Part shown: piece after piece, positions 45,567 through 58,149 of the stretch
How the letters are laid out: every line of letters starts with the position of its first letter
Position numbering within the stretch: the stretch's first letter is position 1
Assembly: GCA_963921825.1 (NCBI GenBank)
Contig: OY997590.1
Coordinates: 42,239,039-42,303,038 of the forward strand
Direction of reading: 5' to 3'
Source: Erodium maritimum
Lineage: Eukaryota; Streptophyta; Magnoliopsida; Geraniales; Geraniaceae
Length of the DNA stretch: 64,000 bases
Made by a program: the position numbers and the translations under genes
Notes under the pieces: generated by a model
Told to the model about the DNA's origin: nothing
What the model saw: only the letters and a program-made list of their open reading frames with translations
Databases searched by the model: none

Positions 45567-46398
45567 GTCATGTATCCTTAGACTAAGGAGTCTTTGTGAT
45601 TGCTATGTGGTAAACAACTAAGTTTGACCTATGCCTAATGTTTCCCGTAACAGGGCTTCCATAACGGCCATGATTGGCTTGGGGACGGACTTCATGAGTG
45701 ACACGAAAGATGGCTAAGGGATTTATCCCTCATACTACAGTATGAGAATGATATATGATACGGCCACTCGATCGAGAGTGATTGAAGGAATATCATGGCT
45801 ATGCACAGGATATCGGGTATCATATATTCAGTCATCTCACATATCAAGGAGCAGTGATTGAGAATAATAAGGATGACATCTCTATGCCTTATCTCAATCA
45901 AGATATCTAGAGACAAAAGGATAATGATATAGACGACATAAAGGTAAGAATCAACACGATTCGATTCGTTATGTAGTGTCATAATATACTTTTTCATCCA
46001 CTATCCTAATATACTAATTAATTATGTTGTTGATGGGACAGAAACCACTTATCTAAGTATGCAACACATAACACTCAAGTCACATGCAAAAAAAACAAAA
46101 GGTTGGAGCTTCTTCTTCTCTTCCTCCTTGCTTGAGCCAAACCCCCCTCGTCCATCTCCTAGTTGTGTTCTTGAGTTCTCATACTTAGGAACTATGTGGC
46201 TTTGATTCCTTAGAGGATATGTAGGCGTCTTGTAATTTCAAGCCCGACAATTCCTTACCTGGTGTTCTTGAATTGGTAAGAACTTGTGATTTCAGTTTTG
46301 TCTTGTGTTTCCAATCTTGGTAGTGTTCCAATGCATGTGGTCTCGAGTATTTGCGTCTGTTGTAATTTTCTTCATCTACTCTCCATCGCAACCCAACT

Positions 46399-46827
46399 TT
46401 AATAACGAGAATTGAACAAGAGAAATCAACAATCTTTATTATTCAAATCCGTAACTAAGGGAATCAATGTGTGTATTGAAATTAACAACTTTGTTCACAC
46501 TACAATCGAATAAGGACTTCGACTAACCCAACATATGGTTGAGGAACCATGAGGGTACATGTGGTCGTTCGAGCAAGAACATCATGGATTCAAGCTTTTA
46601 TACCAACACCAACTTATTTATCGACACTTTGATAATTATGTACACAATTCAAGTGTACATAGTCACCCAAGCAAGAAAAAAGGAAAAAGGTGGCACCCAT
46701 AAGAAGAATTAAGGTTATGGCGATGAATTCGCCAGTACACGTATTGTAATCTTCAAATAATTGTTCTTTTCCTACATTTCATATTGAGAATATGAAAATT
46801 GGACATTAAGACAATGTTTCTAATATA
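46399..46827. other. Spacer between two Copia LTRs, nothing recognised
   Basis: About 430 bases of AT-rich DNA without open frames or repeats that I can name. Confidence 0.5.
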
Positions 46828-47072
46828 ATACTTATTGGGTTTTGTGCCCTAGTACAAATCCACATTAACATGTTACAAACGTCCTTGTGAGTTAACACAT
46901 AAGTTGGAAAACCTTTTATTATCATTAAGTTGTAATATTAGTAAAACCTTGAATATACTACTCTTTCTAAGGTATTACATAGTAGCTCCCCAATAGTAGA
47001 ACTCTTATAAACGAAGGAGTGAGTCTACTCACTCGTCCTTAGCCTAAACCAATACTTAGTGCTAGTGTGACT

Positions 47073-48759
47073 TGTTGGGTCGCGAGGAAAGGTTGGAGAT
47101 GAACCAACTCGCAGCGTAAAATAAATGAAAACCAAGAGACGATTAAAACCACGAATCAACTAACAAATAATACATACACAAGAGAAAAATTCAGCACTAT
47201 TTCTTACTAAAACAAGAATACCGGGTAACGAATGATTGGTTTGAGTCTCCAAGACGCCTACGTATCCACATGGGAATCAAAGCCACGCAGTTCTTCTCTT
47301 TGAGGACTCAAGAACACAAAAATGGAGGTGGGAGCCTGCCTTGGCCGAAATTGCCATGGAGAAGAGGGAGAAATTGTGTTTCCTATTCTTGTCTTGTGTT
47401 TGTTATGTTGAAAAAAGATGACTTAAACATAACAAACTCCATCAACTTGTCAAACTAAAAGCTTGGACAAGTATGATGTCAAGTAAGGTGTAAATAGGAC
47501 AAAGTATGGCTAGACAAGATGAGGTTAGGTGGTGAATCACCAACACCTTAATCCTTGTCTTGCTTACTTAATACTAATTAATCAAGACTTGATCAATTAG
47601 TTCTTGGGCCTTAATTGCATGGGCCTCTTATGGGTCTCTTGGAACATGGCCCGTGGCCATTTCCAACAAGGTCCCGTGATGCGCTCATCGCCTCCAAGCC
47701 TTCCATACCGGAAATGTCCAACATTATCCGACGTGATCAATCTTAAGACTCCAAGCCTTGTATCAATCTGTAATGTCCTATTCACTTACAGGCACATGAC
47801 CCAAGACCCAGTTTTGGTCATGTCCCGAGACAACTCCCTTTTGGCCATTCTCCATAAATGTGTCAATGAGTTTCATCCTCTGGTGTGACCCTTAGGTTTA
47901 TGCATGTGAATAGATCAACGTAAAATCCCATTTTACTTGATCCTATTTAAGTGGCAACTAACGAGACTTTAGTATTGCCTGACACTTCATAATAAATCGA
48001 CCATGTCGATTCTATCCTTTCCGTCGTCCCTGTCATTATCCTTTTATGTCTGATATCCTGATTGAGATAAGGCATAGAGTCGTCATCTTTATTATTCTCA
48101 ATCACTGTTCCTTGATATGTGAGATGACTAAATATATGATACCCAGTATCATGTGCATGGCCATTCTATTCTTTCAGTCACTCTCAATCACGCGGCCGAG
48201 AACCAATATCTTTCCCATACCGTAGTATGAGGGATAAATCCCTTAGCCGTCTTTCGTGTCACTCATACAGTCTGTCGCCAAGCCAATCCTGGCCGTTATG
48301 GAAGCTATGTTACGAACAACGTTAGGCTCAAGTCAAACTCAGTTGTTTACTGCATAGCGATCACAAAGACTCCTCGGTCTAAGGACACATGACAAGCTAC
48401 GACAATGAATATGTTCATGACTTGATCTATGGCACATATTCATGTCGGGTCGTCCAATATCATGTCCCACATGATATCTATGATCAGACTCCGGATTCCC
48501 ATCCAATGACTAACAGAACGTAAGTCATAAAGAGTCGTCTTTCATACTAGTCGCTTCTAGTGAAGGTTTGTTGACTAGGGACTCATCGAGTGTGATCTAT
48601 CACGATCTATGGTTCTATTCGCATTGTGGGCATAGATCAGAGCACACATCGATATATTCCTCTGACACATAAGTAATATAAAGTCGCTTTAATTTTATCG
48701 CTAACGATGATATATACATGTGGACATTTAGGATTGAACTACAGGCACTAAGACTAACA
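47073..48759 (-). repeat. 3' LTR of the minus-strand Copia A element
   Basis: TGTTGGGTCGC to GACTAACA, next to the reversed purine-rich tract ATCTCCCACTT at 48760-48770. Confidence 0.94.
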
Positions 48760-48829
48760 ATCTCCCACTTTCCCTAGTTCCAATCTAAACTCCAATATGT
48801 CCCCATCGACTTTACATGTCTAACAGGTT

Positions 48830-51240
48830 TAGGCAACGACACTGTCTTAGTCAAATGGTTGGCTATGTTATCATCTACTGCAATATAGGTTATCTTCACT
48901 TCAACTCGGTTCAATATTTCTCTGATGAGGTGGATACACCACAGTAAATGTTTGGAATTGTTATACGATCTGGGCTTTTAGCTTGCGCCATGGCCCTTGT
49001 GTTGTCGCAAAATGGATTCAGCGGGCTGGATAGGTTTTTAATTATACCCAACCCTGCCGTGAATTTCCAAATCCACACAGCCTCCTTAGCTGCCTCTGCA
49101 ACATCCATATACTTGGCCTCTGTCATAGATTCGGCGACGGTATCTTGCTTTACGCCCTCCGAGCTAAACTTCCGCCATTCAGTGTAAACACATATCCTGA
49201 CTGACTTCTAAATTCATCTAGATTTGTCTTGGAAAACTAGCGTCTACTCATTCGTCGACGACTAGTTCATCATCATCTTTCCCTCGGGTTAGACTGATGT
49301 CTACTGGTACAACATAAGGCTTACGAGACGTCCGGTCTCGTACATGTCATGGCATATATGATCGATCCTGCCCCTGGCGCATGGGATTCACATCTTCCTT
49401 TTCAGCTCATTAGGTGTCTTAGGACACTGAATCTTGCTGATATGAATGCCATGACTAGTGGGTAAGAGTCCTTTCCTTGAATCGAGCATTGAGAACCTAC
49501 TAAATGCCTTGTTCACATAGGTTCCCTGATTTAAATCCAAGATCCTTTTGGTGTGATCTCTACATATCTTAATCCCTAAGATATAAGAAGCATCGCTTAA
49601 GTCCTTTATTGAAAATCACTTCCTCAACCAAGCTTTAGTCTCGTGCAAGGTTGGGATGTCATTTTCAATCAGCACCATAATGGTAATCTTGCTCCCACTA
49701 GCCTTCTTATAAACGCAAGATTCATCCTCATTCTTGATTAAGCCAAATCCAATTACACCTTCATCAAAACGGAGGATCCAACTCCGAGAAGTTCGTTTCA
49801 ATCCATAAATGGATTTCAACAACTTATAAATCTTTCCCTTATTCTTCAGATCGTCAAAACCTTCGGGCTGAGACATACATACGTCCTCAACCAAATTTCT
49901 ATCCAAGAAAACGGTTTGGACATCCACTTGACATATCTCGTAATCAAGACACGAGACTATGTCAAGAAGAATCTGGATAGATTTGACTATAGCCACTGGG
50001 GAGAAGGTATCATCATGGACAATCCCTTGGATCTGTCTATAACCTCTCTCCACCAGTTGGGCCTTGTAGGTTAGAGGGTTGTCGTCCATGTCCATCTTCA
50101 CCTTGAAGATCCATTTGCATGTGATGGTCATCACACAATTGATGGGATCAACCAGTTTCCAGACTCGGTTGTCCGACATGGATTGCATTTCATCCCTTAT
50201 GGCTCCCAGCCATAACTAGGAGTTGGGCCCATCCACGACTTCCTGAAAGGTGGCTGGATAATCGTGATACACCATGAAATCATTGTCACCTCCGGATACC
50301 ATATCTTTGAGGTGGACAACTGATCCTTTCGGATCGCCTTGGACCTTCCGGAATTGTAACATGAATTGGTTCTTACTCTACGACCATATCTGGCTCCCTT
50401 TCTACTGGGTTGTCAATTGGTTTAGACGGATCTGTACCATCCTGAATTTCTTCGAGATGCACAGTCCATCATGTTCTCACTGGGTTTGTAGAAGTAGTAT
50501 CCCCTTGTTGCTTTGGGATACCGGACGAAGGTGCATATCTCAGATCTTGGTTCGAGCATAGTCGAAACCAAATGTTTCACAAAAGCCTCGCAACCACAAA
50601 TCTGTAGGAATGACAAAGTGGTCATCTTCCCATGCCATTTCTAAAATGGTGTCCCTTCCACATCCTTCGTCGGAGCCCGGTTCACTATGTATGCGGTCGT
50701 CTCTAGAGCATAACCCAAGAAAGAGATTGGGAGATCAGTCCAACTGATCATGGATCAGACCATATCCAATAAAGTCTGATTTCTCCGCTCGGACACAACA
50801 TTCAACTGCGGTGTTCTGGGAGGAGTCCATTCTGAAAAGATCTCGCTCTCCACCAGATGATCTAAAAACTCTATGGTTAAGTATTTTCCACATCAATCCA
50901 ATCGAAGTGTCTTAATACTTTTCCTGAGCCGGTTTTCTACTTCAGTCTTGAACTCTTTGAATTTATCAAAAGCTTCAGACTTATGTCTTATTGAACAGAC
51001 ATAACCATATATTTTATAATCGTTAGTAAATGTGATGAAGTAGCTAAAACCCTTCTTGGCCAGCGAACATATTGGTCCACACACATTCGAGTATATCAAC
51101 CCCAATAATTCACCCGCCCGTTCACCGCGACCGATAAAGGGCGCTTTAGTCATTTTTCCCATCAAACAAGCCTTGCACCTATCGATATAATGGAATTCGA
51201 ATGGACCTGAAAGCCCACGCTTCTGAAGTATTGATAGGCA
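48830..51240 (-). pseudogene. Copia pol remnant, minus-strand copy (fossil)
   Basis: Reading leftward: GAG_pre-integrase and integrase pieces (LGRINKKCLSILQKRG, CKACLMGKMTKAPF, SYFITFTNDY) at about 51240-50893. RT (WIFKVKMDMDDN, VDVQTVFLDRNLVEDV, LLKSIYGLKR) at about 50190-49616. RNase H (AKYMDVAEAAKEAVWIWKF, CDNTRAMAQAKS) at about 49130-48905. The coding region is broken in several places. Confidence 0.88.
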
Positions 51241-51880
51241 CTTTTTGTTTATGCGGCCCAATATCATGTGCATGGCCATGCTATTCTTTCAGTCACTCTC
51301 AATCACGCGGCCGAGAACCAATATCTTTCCCATACCGTAGTATGAGGGATAAATCCCTTAGCCGTCTTTCGTGTCACTTATGCAGTCCGTCCCCAAGCTA
51401 ATCCTGGCCGTTATGAAAGCCCTGTTACGGACAACGTTAGGCTCAGGTCAAACTCAGTTGTGTACTGCATAACGATCATAAAGATTCCTCGGTCTAAGGA
51501 CACATGACAACCTACGACAATGAATATGTTCATGACTTGATTTATGGCACATATGTCATGTCGGGTCGTCCAATATCATGTCCCACATGATATCTATGAT
51601 CAGACTCCGAAATCTCATTCCAATGACTAACAGAACGTAAGCCATAAAGAGCCATCTTTCATACTAGTCGCTTCTAGTGAAGCTTTGTTGACTAGGGACC
51701 CATCGAGTGTGATCTATCTCGATCCATGGTTCATTCGCATTGTGGGCATATATCAGAGCACACATCGATATATTACACTGACACATAAGTAATATAAAGT
51801 CGCTTTAGTTTTATCGCTAACGATGATATATATATTTGGACATTTAGGATTGAACTACGAGCATTAAGAGTAACATGACT

Positions 51881-52570
51881 TTTGATGAGAGGATCATGTT
51901 TTAATAATCATGCACATAGGGATGTGAGTCAAAGTCACGAATACCAAAGAATTTGACATTTGGACAACCTACTTTGAGTATATTTCATAGAACTAAGACA
52001 TAAGTACATCTCAACTATCTGCATAGTCGTTAGCCCTACGACCTTGACTACATATGATTCAGAGGGTGATGGTCATAGGGACTTGTCACTTTTCGTTACA
52101 CAAGTTAGGTATCATTAAAATGGCCGCTCTTGATGACTATGAGGTTTATAATAAAAGAATGGCTATGCATGTGATTTTTCACCTACATTCCTCACTCACA
52201 ATCAAGAGAACATGTTAATACATGCTTAGAAAAGATGACGGTTATATTCCTTTATTTAGTTGTGACCATCGCTAACTGACAAGAGGATAAGACTATACAA
52301 GGTAACAAGATTTGAGGAAGTGTTTGTAATTAATGACTTGGACGGTCATGGGCCTTGCTAGGAGTTACCCATGAATTGTGGATGAAACATTTTGTTTCAT
52401 TTCACTAGCAACGTCATAGGAATCCTAAAGGGTCATAGACATAGGGAAAGAAAACAATGAAAGGAAGGAAATGGTTTTGACTAAATAAAATGGTGTGCAA
52501 TTATAATTAATATAATGTATCATTTTTATTTAAATCAAATACTCACAAGGAAATACCTTTATTTGTAGTT
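51881..52570 (+). repeat. Second-family Copia LTR, middle piece
   Basis: Sequence between the TGACT duplication and the 17-bp TSD of the ORF1-only retroposon. No open frame. It is assigned to the 46833-63503 LTR by position and by the matching outer TSD, not by a second LTR copy in this window. Confidence 0.7.
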
Positions 52571-55028
52571 TTTATTTTGAGAGGAATGACAATATTATTA
52601 AAATAGTAAAGTAAACAGGTGTTCGTCTGACGACAAACTCCTTACAAACCAGTAAACTAAAGATAAATAAACTGAGACATAAATGCTGAGATATAAATTG
52701 TGCTCATATGCATAGAGGCGGTCAGGGGGTTGACTGCAGTAGCATCCATGGATACCGATACAGTATGCTCCAACCATAAAACACTATCGAGCAGACCAGA
52801 TGAAAACTGAACAATGGTGGACCGATAACTCCCCCGGTAAGTCAGTGTGCGTCGTCCTCCCTTAAATGATAAGTGTAGGGCTCCTGAACGTGGGATTGCT
52901 GACCCTGAAGTGGTAGGGGAGCATCTCATCGACTGTTGGCAGAACGATTGCCACCAAGCTACCAGGAAGGGGATATAGTCGATCAAACCCTTCCTAGGTC
53001 TCCAGGCTCTCATTCTTGGAGGCAGGAGTGCTTACCGCCCCCCGCCAATACATTGGATGCCCCCTCCGAAGCTGACGAACTTGTCTCTTCCTCAGGTTCC
53101 ACCTCCCTCTCGCCACGTTTCTTTCCAGAAAGCGATGGCGACATCTCCCGGGGAAGCCACCCGACCGGAATCTCTTCCTCTGTGTGGAAAGATTGTCGCC
53201 CCAGCTCCTGTTTTGCCTGGTTCCTTGGAGGAGTGCTCGGCCTACCGGCCTTGGATCCCCCATTACACCAGCCTCTCATATACGTCCAGTTTGTTCCTGG
53301 CGTCGCCTTCCCATGTTTCGTCCATCCCAGATCTTGGATCCGTCGTTGGCTTCAGCGATGGGCCCATTTTACCTCCCACCACAGGGCATACTAAGAACAA
53401 ATGACCCACACAGCAGCATCCAAAGCAGTGCTCAGGCAGATGTTCATATGAAATCACCAATCGAGTACGTACCTGGGAAACTGATAGACGAAACCAAAGC
53501 TGGCTCTGCAGAGGAACTCTGATGTCCGCTCTGATCCTGACCTTCATAAAGTCTCCCCAGCATAGTCCATCCTAGTCTACATCCATGCCTTGACAAACAC
53601 CCAGGGCATTCCCCAGACGAAACCCCACATCCCTCGTCCATGCCCCTACTGGCAAGTTCGATACACGCGCCCCGACTGAGAAATGATGGAATTCTAATTC
53701 CTGGCCCTGCATGTGGGCATGTATATCTGTAAATAGTACCAGTGAGTCCCAGAACGACCAAGGCTTTCCCAGAAGGACCATCTCCCTTTCCTTTGTTGTC
53801 TTGAAAAAGAAGGCTATAAGAACCCCCCCCCCCCCCCCCACCCCTCTAAAGGTTTGGCCTCCACTTTCATCCCCTAGGCGTCTTCCAACCTTTCTACCAC
53901 TTACTTCCAATAGATCTTCTTATTCGTTAGTACCTTGGCTGCCAGCGTGAAACGATACAAATTACCCCGCCCCGTGACCTCTTGCACCGACACCACCACC
54001 TCCCTGATTTTCATCGACCCCATTTGGGACCCCAGATCCCCCATCTGATCCCCTGTCCCATACCCAGCATGTCCCCGTGATCCGAACGGGTTAAAACTCG
54101 TGCCCCCATGGGTCGAGTGATTCTCTGGGTCCGATTCGAGTCGGGTTTGTCCAAAATCCACCCGCACACCCCCTGGCCCAATCCGAGTCGCAGCTCTTGA
54201 CCCGATCTCGCCCCGTAGCGAGCCGTCCATTGGGCAACATCCCCCTACCGGCCCGAGTCCAGCCCGACCTAGTGTTCCCACCTGGGCCCCTTGGGCCTGA
54301 GCCCAGCCGAGGTTGCCAGCCCGACTGCGCTGCAGGCTTGTCCGGCCCACCCAGTCCAGGCTAGTACCCACGCCTCGCATAAGCCATCAGGCCCAGGCCC
54401 ACACCCCGGTCCTGAGTATCGTCCGAAACCCTAGGGAGCAACACCGCCAGCGCAGCCTTTCCGTATCCGCCACGCCACCGCCTCCAACGATTTAGAGGAC
54501 TCCAATCCCGAAGCCGATGATATGACGATCGGGATCAACGCCGTCCCATCTCGGAGTGGCTCCACTGGCTCGTCTTCCTACCCCGACACCTCCTTCTCCA
54601 CTGGCGTCGCTACCGCGCGCCTTACCAGCCTCTTCGTCGGCCGAGGCCCCAGCGCCTGCACTCGGCATGAGACTCGTACCTCCCGCCGTACCTCATCCTG
54701 CTGAGCATATAACTCCATGCACCGATCCGCGTCCCTGCACGGAGACAAGCAGACGGGGAAGAGATCACCAGGGTGATCGACTCCCCCTCTACCCCTGCCG
54801 GACGACCCTGCCCGTCCCCTTCCTTCCACTCCGGTACCCTCTCCGATATCGGGCTCCCCGGTCCAGTATTGCCCACCCCAGACTCACCTGGTGCATCACC
54901 GGCAAAATCCCGACGACACCGATCTTCCCTCAGACGAAGCCGAAGACATGTTCGTGCGTGAAGAGGAAACCGGAAAAACACAAAACCCTAGCAAAGCTGC
55001 AACTTCCAAACTACCTTTATTTGTAGTT
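52554..55028 (-). mobile_element. ORF1-only LINE derivative with 17-bp TSD
   Basis: TACCTTTATTTGTAGTT is duplicated exactly at 52554-52570 and 55012-55028. The body (52571-55011, 2441 bp) reads on the minus strand. It has a leader with GCTAGGGTTTTGTG, a start near MSSASSEGRS at about 54950, a DUF4283 domain, a zinc knuckle, and a LINE-like 3' UTR ending CTCAAAATAAA. No endonuclease or RT is present. The high GC contrasts with the AT-rich surrounding LTR. A 17-C run lies at 53823-53839. Confidence 0.82.
53263..54953 (-). pseudogene. LINE ORF1-type protein: DUF4283 plus zinc knuckle, broken
   Basis: After a long Gly/Arg-rich N-terminal part come VLIAFFFKTTKEREMVLLGK, PWSFWDSLVLF and FSVGARVSNLPVGAW (about 53840-53640). 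This is the DUF4283 signature of a strand, then a K/R-x-x-VL, PW and a hydrophobic W/V-x-x-LP turn. Next are VKVRIRADIRVPLQ and YEHLPEHCFGCCCVGHLFLVC (about 53545-53385), a zf-CCHC_4-type knuckle with C-x2-C-x4-H-x4-C spacing. Such proteins bind LINE RNA. Stops and frame changes separate the parts. Confidence 0.78.
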
Positions 55029-55374
55029 AATTATGCAAGATAAATGGGCTAGTCCAATATTCACTTTTCATGATGTAAATAGTGATTTCAGATTCACTAT
55101 TCATGTTGTGAATAGTGATTTTGGTAAAGATAAATATTTATACATGTTTAATGTTTTTATTTATTTAATTAAAATAATTCTAGAATTGTCTAACATAGAA
55201 GAGGAATTGTATTTTAACCAGAACAAAGGAAATAAGACTCATTTTTAGTTCCTCATTTTGCAAGTTTTCCTATTCTAATCTGACTTCATTTAAGGGAAAT
55301 CAAGGATTATAAATATAACACTATAGTAGCACGAAACTAAGTAGTATTATGACTTCAAATTTAATTCTTATATA
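55029..55374 (+). repeat. Second-family Copia LTR, further piece
   Basis: AT-rich LTR sequence between the ORF1-only retroposon and the next Copia A element. It contains the pair GTGATTTCAGATTCACTATTC and ATTCATGTTGTGAATAGTGA, a local imperfect inverted repeat at about 55080-55122. Confidence 0.65.
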
Positions 55375-57062
55375 TGTTAGCCTTAATGCCCGTAGTTCAA
55401 TCGTAAATGTCCAAATGTATAAATCATCGTTAGCAATAAAACTAAAGCGGCTTTATATTACTTATGTGTTGGAGTAATATATCGATGTGTGCTCTGATCT
55501 ATGCCCACAATGCGAATTGAGCCATAGATCGAGATAGATCACACTCGATGGGTCCCTAGTCAACAAAGCTTCACTAGAAGCGACTAGTATGAAAGACGAC
55601 TCTTTATGGCTTACGTTCTGTTAGTCATTGGAATGGGATTCCGGAGTCTGATCATAGATATCATGTGGGACATGATATTGGACGACCCGACATTAATATG
55701 TGCCATAGATCAAGTCATGAACCTATTCATTGTCGTAGCTTGTCATGCATCCTTAGACCAAGGAGTCTTTGTGATCGCTATGTAGTCAACAACTGAGTTT
55801 GACCTGAACCTCACGTTGTCCGTAACAGGGCTTCCATAACGGCCAGGATTGGCATGGGGACGGGCTACATGAGTGACACGAAAGACAGCTAAGGGATTTA
55901 TCCCTCATACTAAGGTATGAGAAAGATATCGGTTCTCGGCCGCTTGATCGAGAGTGACTGAAAAAATAGCATGGCCATGCACATGATACTAGGTATCATA
56001 TATTCAGTCATCTCACATATCAAGGAACAGTGATTGAGAATAATAAGAATGACGGCTCTATGCCTTATCTCAATCAGGATATCGGAGATAAAAGGATAAT
56101 GACAGGGACGACGGAAAGGCTAGAATCGACAGGGTCGGTTCGTTATGTACTGTAAGGCAATACTAAAGTCTCGTTAGTTTCCACTTATATAGGATAAAGT
56201 AAAATGGGATTTTACGTTGATTTGTTGACATGCATAAACCTAAGGGCCACACCGGAGGGTGAAACTCATTGACATATTTATGAAGAATGGCCAAAAGGGA
56301 GTTGTCTCGGGACATGACCAAAACTGGGTTTTGGGTCATGTGCCCGTAAGTGAATAGGACTTTACATATCGAGACAAGACTTGGAGTCTTGGGATTGATC
56401 GCGTCGGATAATGTTGGACATTTCCGGTATGGAAGGTTTGGAGGCGATGAGCGAATCACGGGACCTCGTTGGAAATGGCCACGGGCCATGTTCCAAGAGG
56501 CCCATGAAAGGCCCATGCAAACAAGGCCCATGGAACTAATTAATCAAGTCTTGATTAATTAGTACTAAGTAAGCAAGACAAGGATTAAGGTGTTGGTGAT
56601 TCACCACCTAACCCAATCTTGTCTTGCCATACTTTGTGCTATTTACACCTTACTTGTCACCATTCTTGTCTCATTCCTTTAGTTGGACAAGTATGGGGTT
56701 TGTTATGTTTAAGTCATCTTTTTTCAACATAACAAACACAAGACAAGAATAGGAAACACAACTCCTCCCTCCTCTCCCTTGCAATTTCGGGTTTGGCTAG
56801 TTTTCACCTCCATTTTTGTGTTCTTGAGTCCTCAAAGAGAAGAACTACGTGGCTTTTATTCCCATGTGGACACGTAGGCGTCTTGGAGACTCAAGCCAAT
56901 CATTCGTTAACCGGTGTTCTTGTTTTGGTAAGAAATAGTGCTGAATGTTTCTCTTGTGAATCCATTCTTTGTTAGTTGTTTCATGGTTTTAATCGTCTCT
57001 TGGTTTTCCTTGATTTTCCGCTGCGAGTTGGTTCATCTCCAACCCTACCTCGAGACCCAACA
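55375..57062 (+). repeat. 5' LTR of the 55375 Copia A element
   Basis: TGTTAGCC to GACCCAACA, 1688 bp. Both LTRs of this element share TGTTAGCCTTAATGCCC, unlike the TGTTAGTCTTAGTGCCC of most other copies. Confidence 0.95.
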
Positions 57063-57063
57063 G

Positions 57064-57075
57064 TGGTATCAGAGC
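57064..57075 (+). other. Primer-binding site, initiator Met tRNA
   Basis: TGGTATCAGAGC directly after the 5' LTR. Confidence 0.92.
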
Positions 57076-58149
57076 CGTGCTACCTTCGGTACTCACAAGA
57101 CGGTGTTCAAAGTTTCGGTTTTGCTTGAAAGTTTCGTTTTTGGCATGTGGTTTTGCTAAATTGTTTGATAACACGTTTTAAGTTGTTTTGCTAAATAATT
57201 TTTGAAAATTATTTCAAATCTGGAAATTTTGAAATTTTTTTTTCCTTTTTCGGGTCTCGGGATTGGGACTCTCGGGAAGCCAAAACCGGGACCGAACGGG
57301 GCTCTGTTGGACGGAGCTTGGCCAAGCATGGCCATTGGATGGTTGATATGCCAAGGCTAAACCGTTTTGTTAGTTATGACGAGTTTAGAACCGTCATGAC
57401 GAACTCGAAGATCAAATGTTCAAAAGTTTCATTTTTGAACGGTTTCGATAAACCGAGCATCAAAAAATTTCGAAACTTGGCTATTAAACAAAACCGGAAA
57501 ATCACATGATGTTTGATAACATGATTGTTTGATAACACGATGTGTGATGTGATGTTGGCATGGTGTACATAATAGCCCCGAGCTCGATTTAATTATTTAT
57601 CGCTTTTTACAGCCTGCGAGCCGTTAGAGTTAGCGTGTAATTATTCTTTCAAGGTGTGGTCGTCAAACCACTTTTTTGTAATATTTATTTATTCCCGACC
57701 TGCGAGTCGTTTATTAAATTGTAATATTTTTCTCAAGACGAAGAAAGGGCGAAAAGGTCATTTGGTGGCTTTTCGGGTGTTGGCATCGGCTTGGAGTCGA
57801 TGGAGCTCAAGAAAGCTAGTGGGAGTTAGTTTAGGGGGCTATTATGTGCACATTTATCGCTTTATGCTTGGTTTAGTTTATGCATGATTAAATCTATGTG
57901 TTGGATTAGAATTGCATGCTTAACTTTATTTACCGAGCATATCACCTCACATGCAAAGATAAAATTCAAATTTTAATCCTTGTTTCTGAGCCCTTGGAAT
58001 CGTCATTACATTAGATGTAGTTGACGGGTTCGAAGGAAGAATTACATTGGATGTAATTGGAGGCATCATTACATTTGGAATGTAGTTGATGTGCTCATCG
58101 CATCTAGGATGTGCCAAAAGTTTTAAACACAACCGGATAAAAAAATGGG

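Larger units (their letters stand above)
43838..46398 (+). mobile_element. Old diverged Copia LTR (family A relative), solo
   Basis: It starts TGTTAGACAAGATGCCC and ends CGCAACCCAACT; the middle (for example 45567-45960) aligns with the family A LTR but with many differences. Net length is about 1.2 kb without the nested retroposon, so it is shorter than family A. Flanks TAAAT and TTAAT agree at four of five bases. No internal region. It is clearly older than the other family A LTRs, or a sister subfamily. Confidence 0.8.
47073..51875 (-). mobile_element. Copia family A element, minus strand, TSD TGACT
   Basis: Flanked by TGACT at 47068-47072 and 51876-51880. The 3' LTR (47073-48759, 1687 bp) is complete. 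The internal region holds RNase H, RT and integrase in reverse order along the plus strand, and the 5' LTR is incomplete. Both LTR parts share private variants (for example CACTCTCAATCACGCGG), confirming one element. It is broken. Confidence 0.93.

Noticed and set aside
54522-55026. Overlapping long frames on both strands at 53000-55000
   Set aside because: High GC gives chance open frames; only the minus-strand DUF4283 and zinc-knuckle pieces show family signals.
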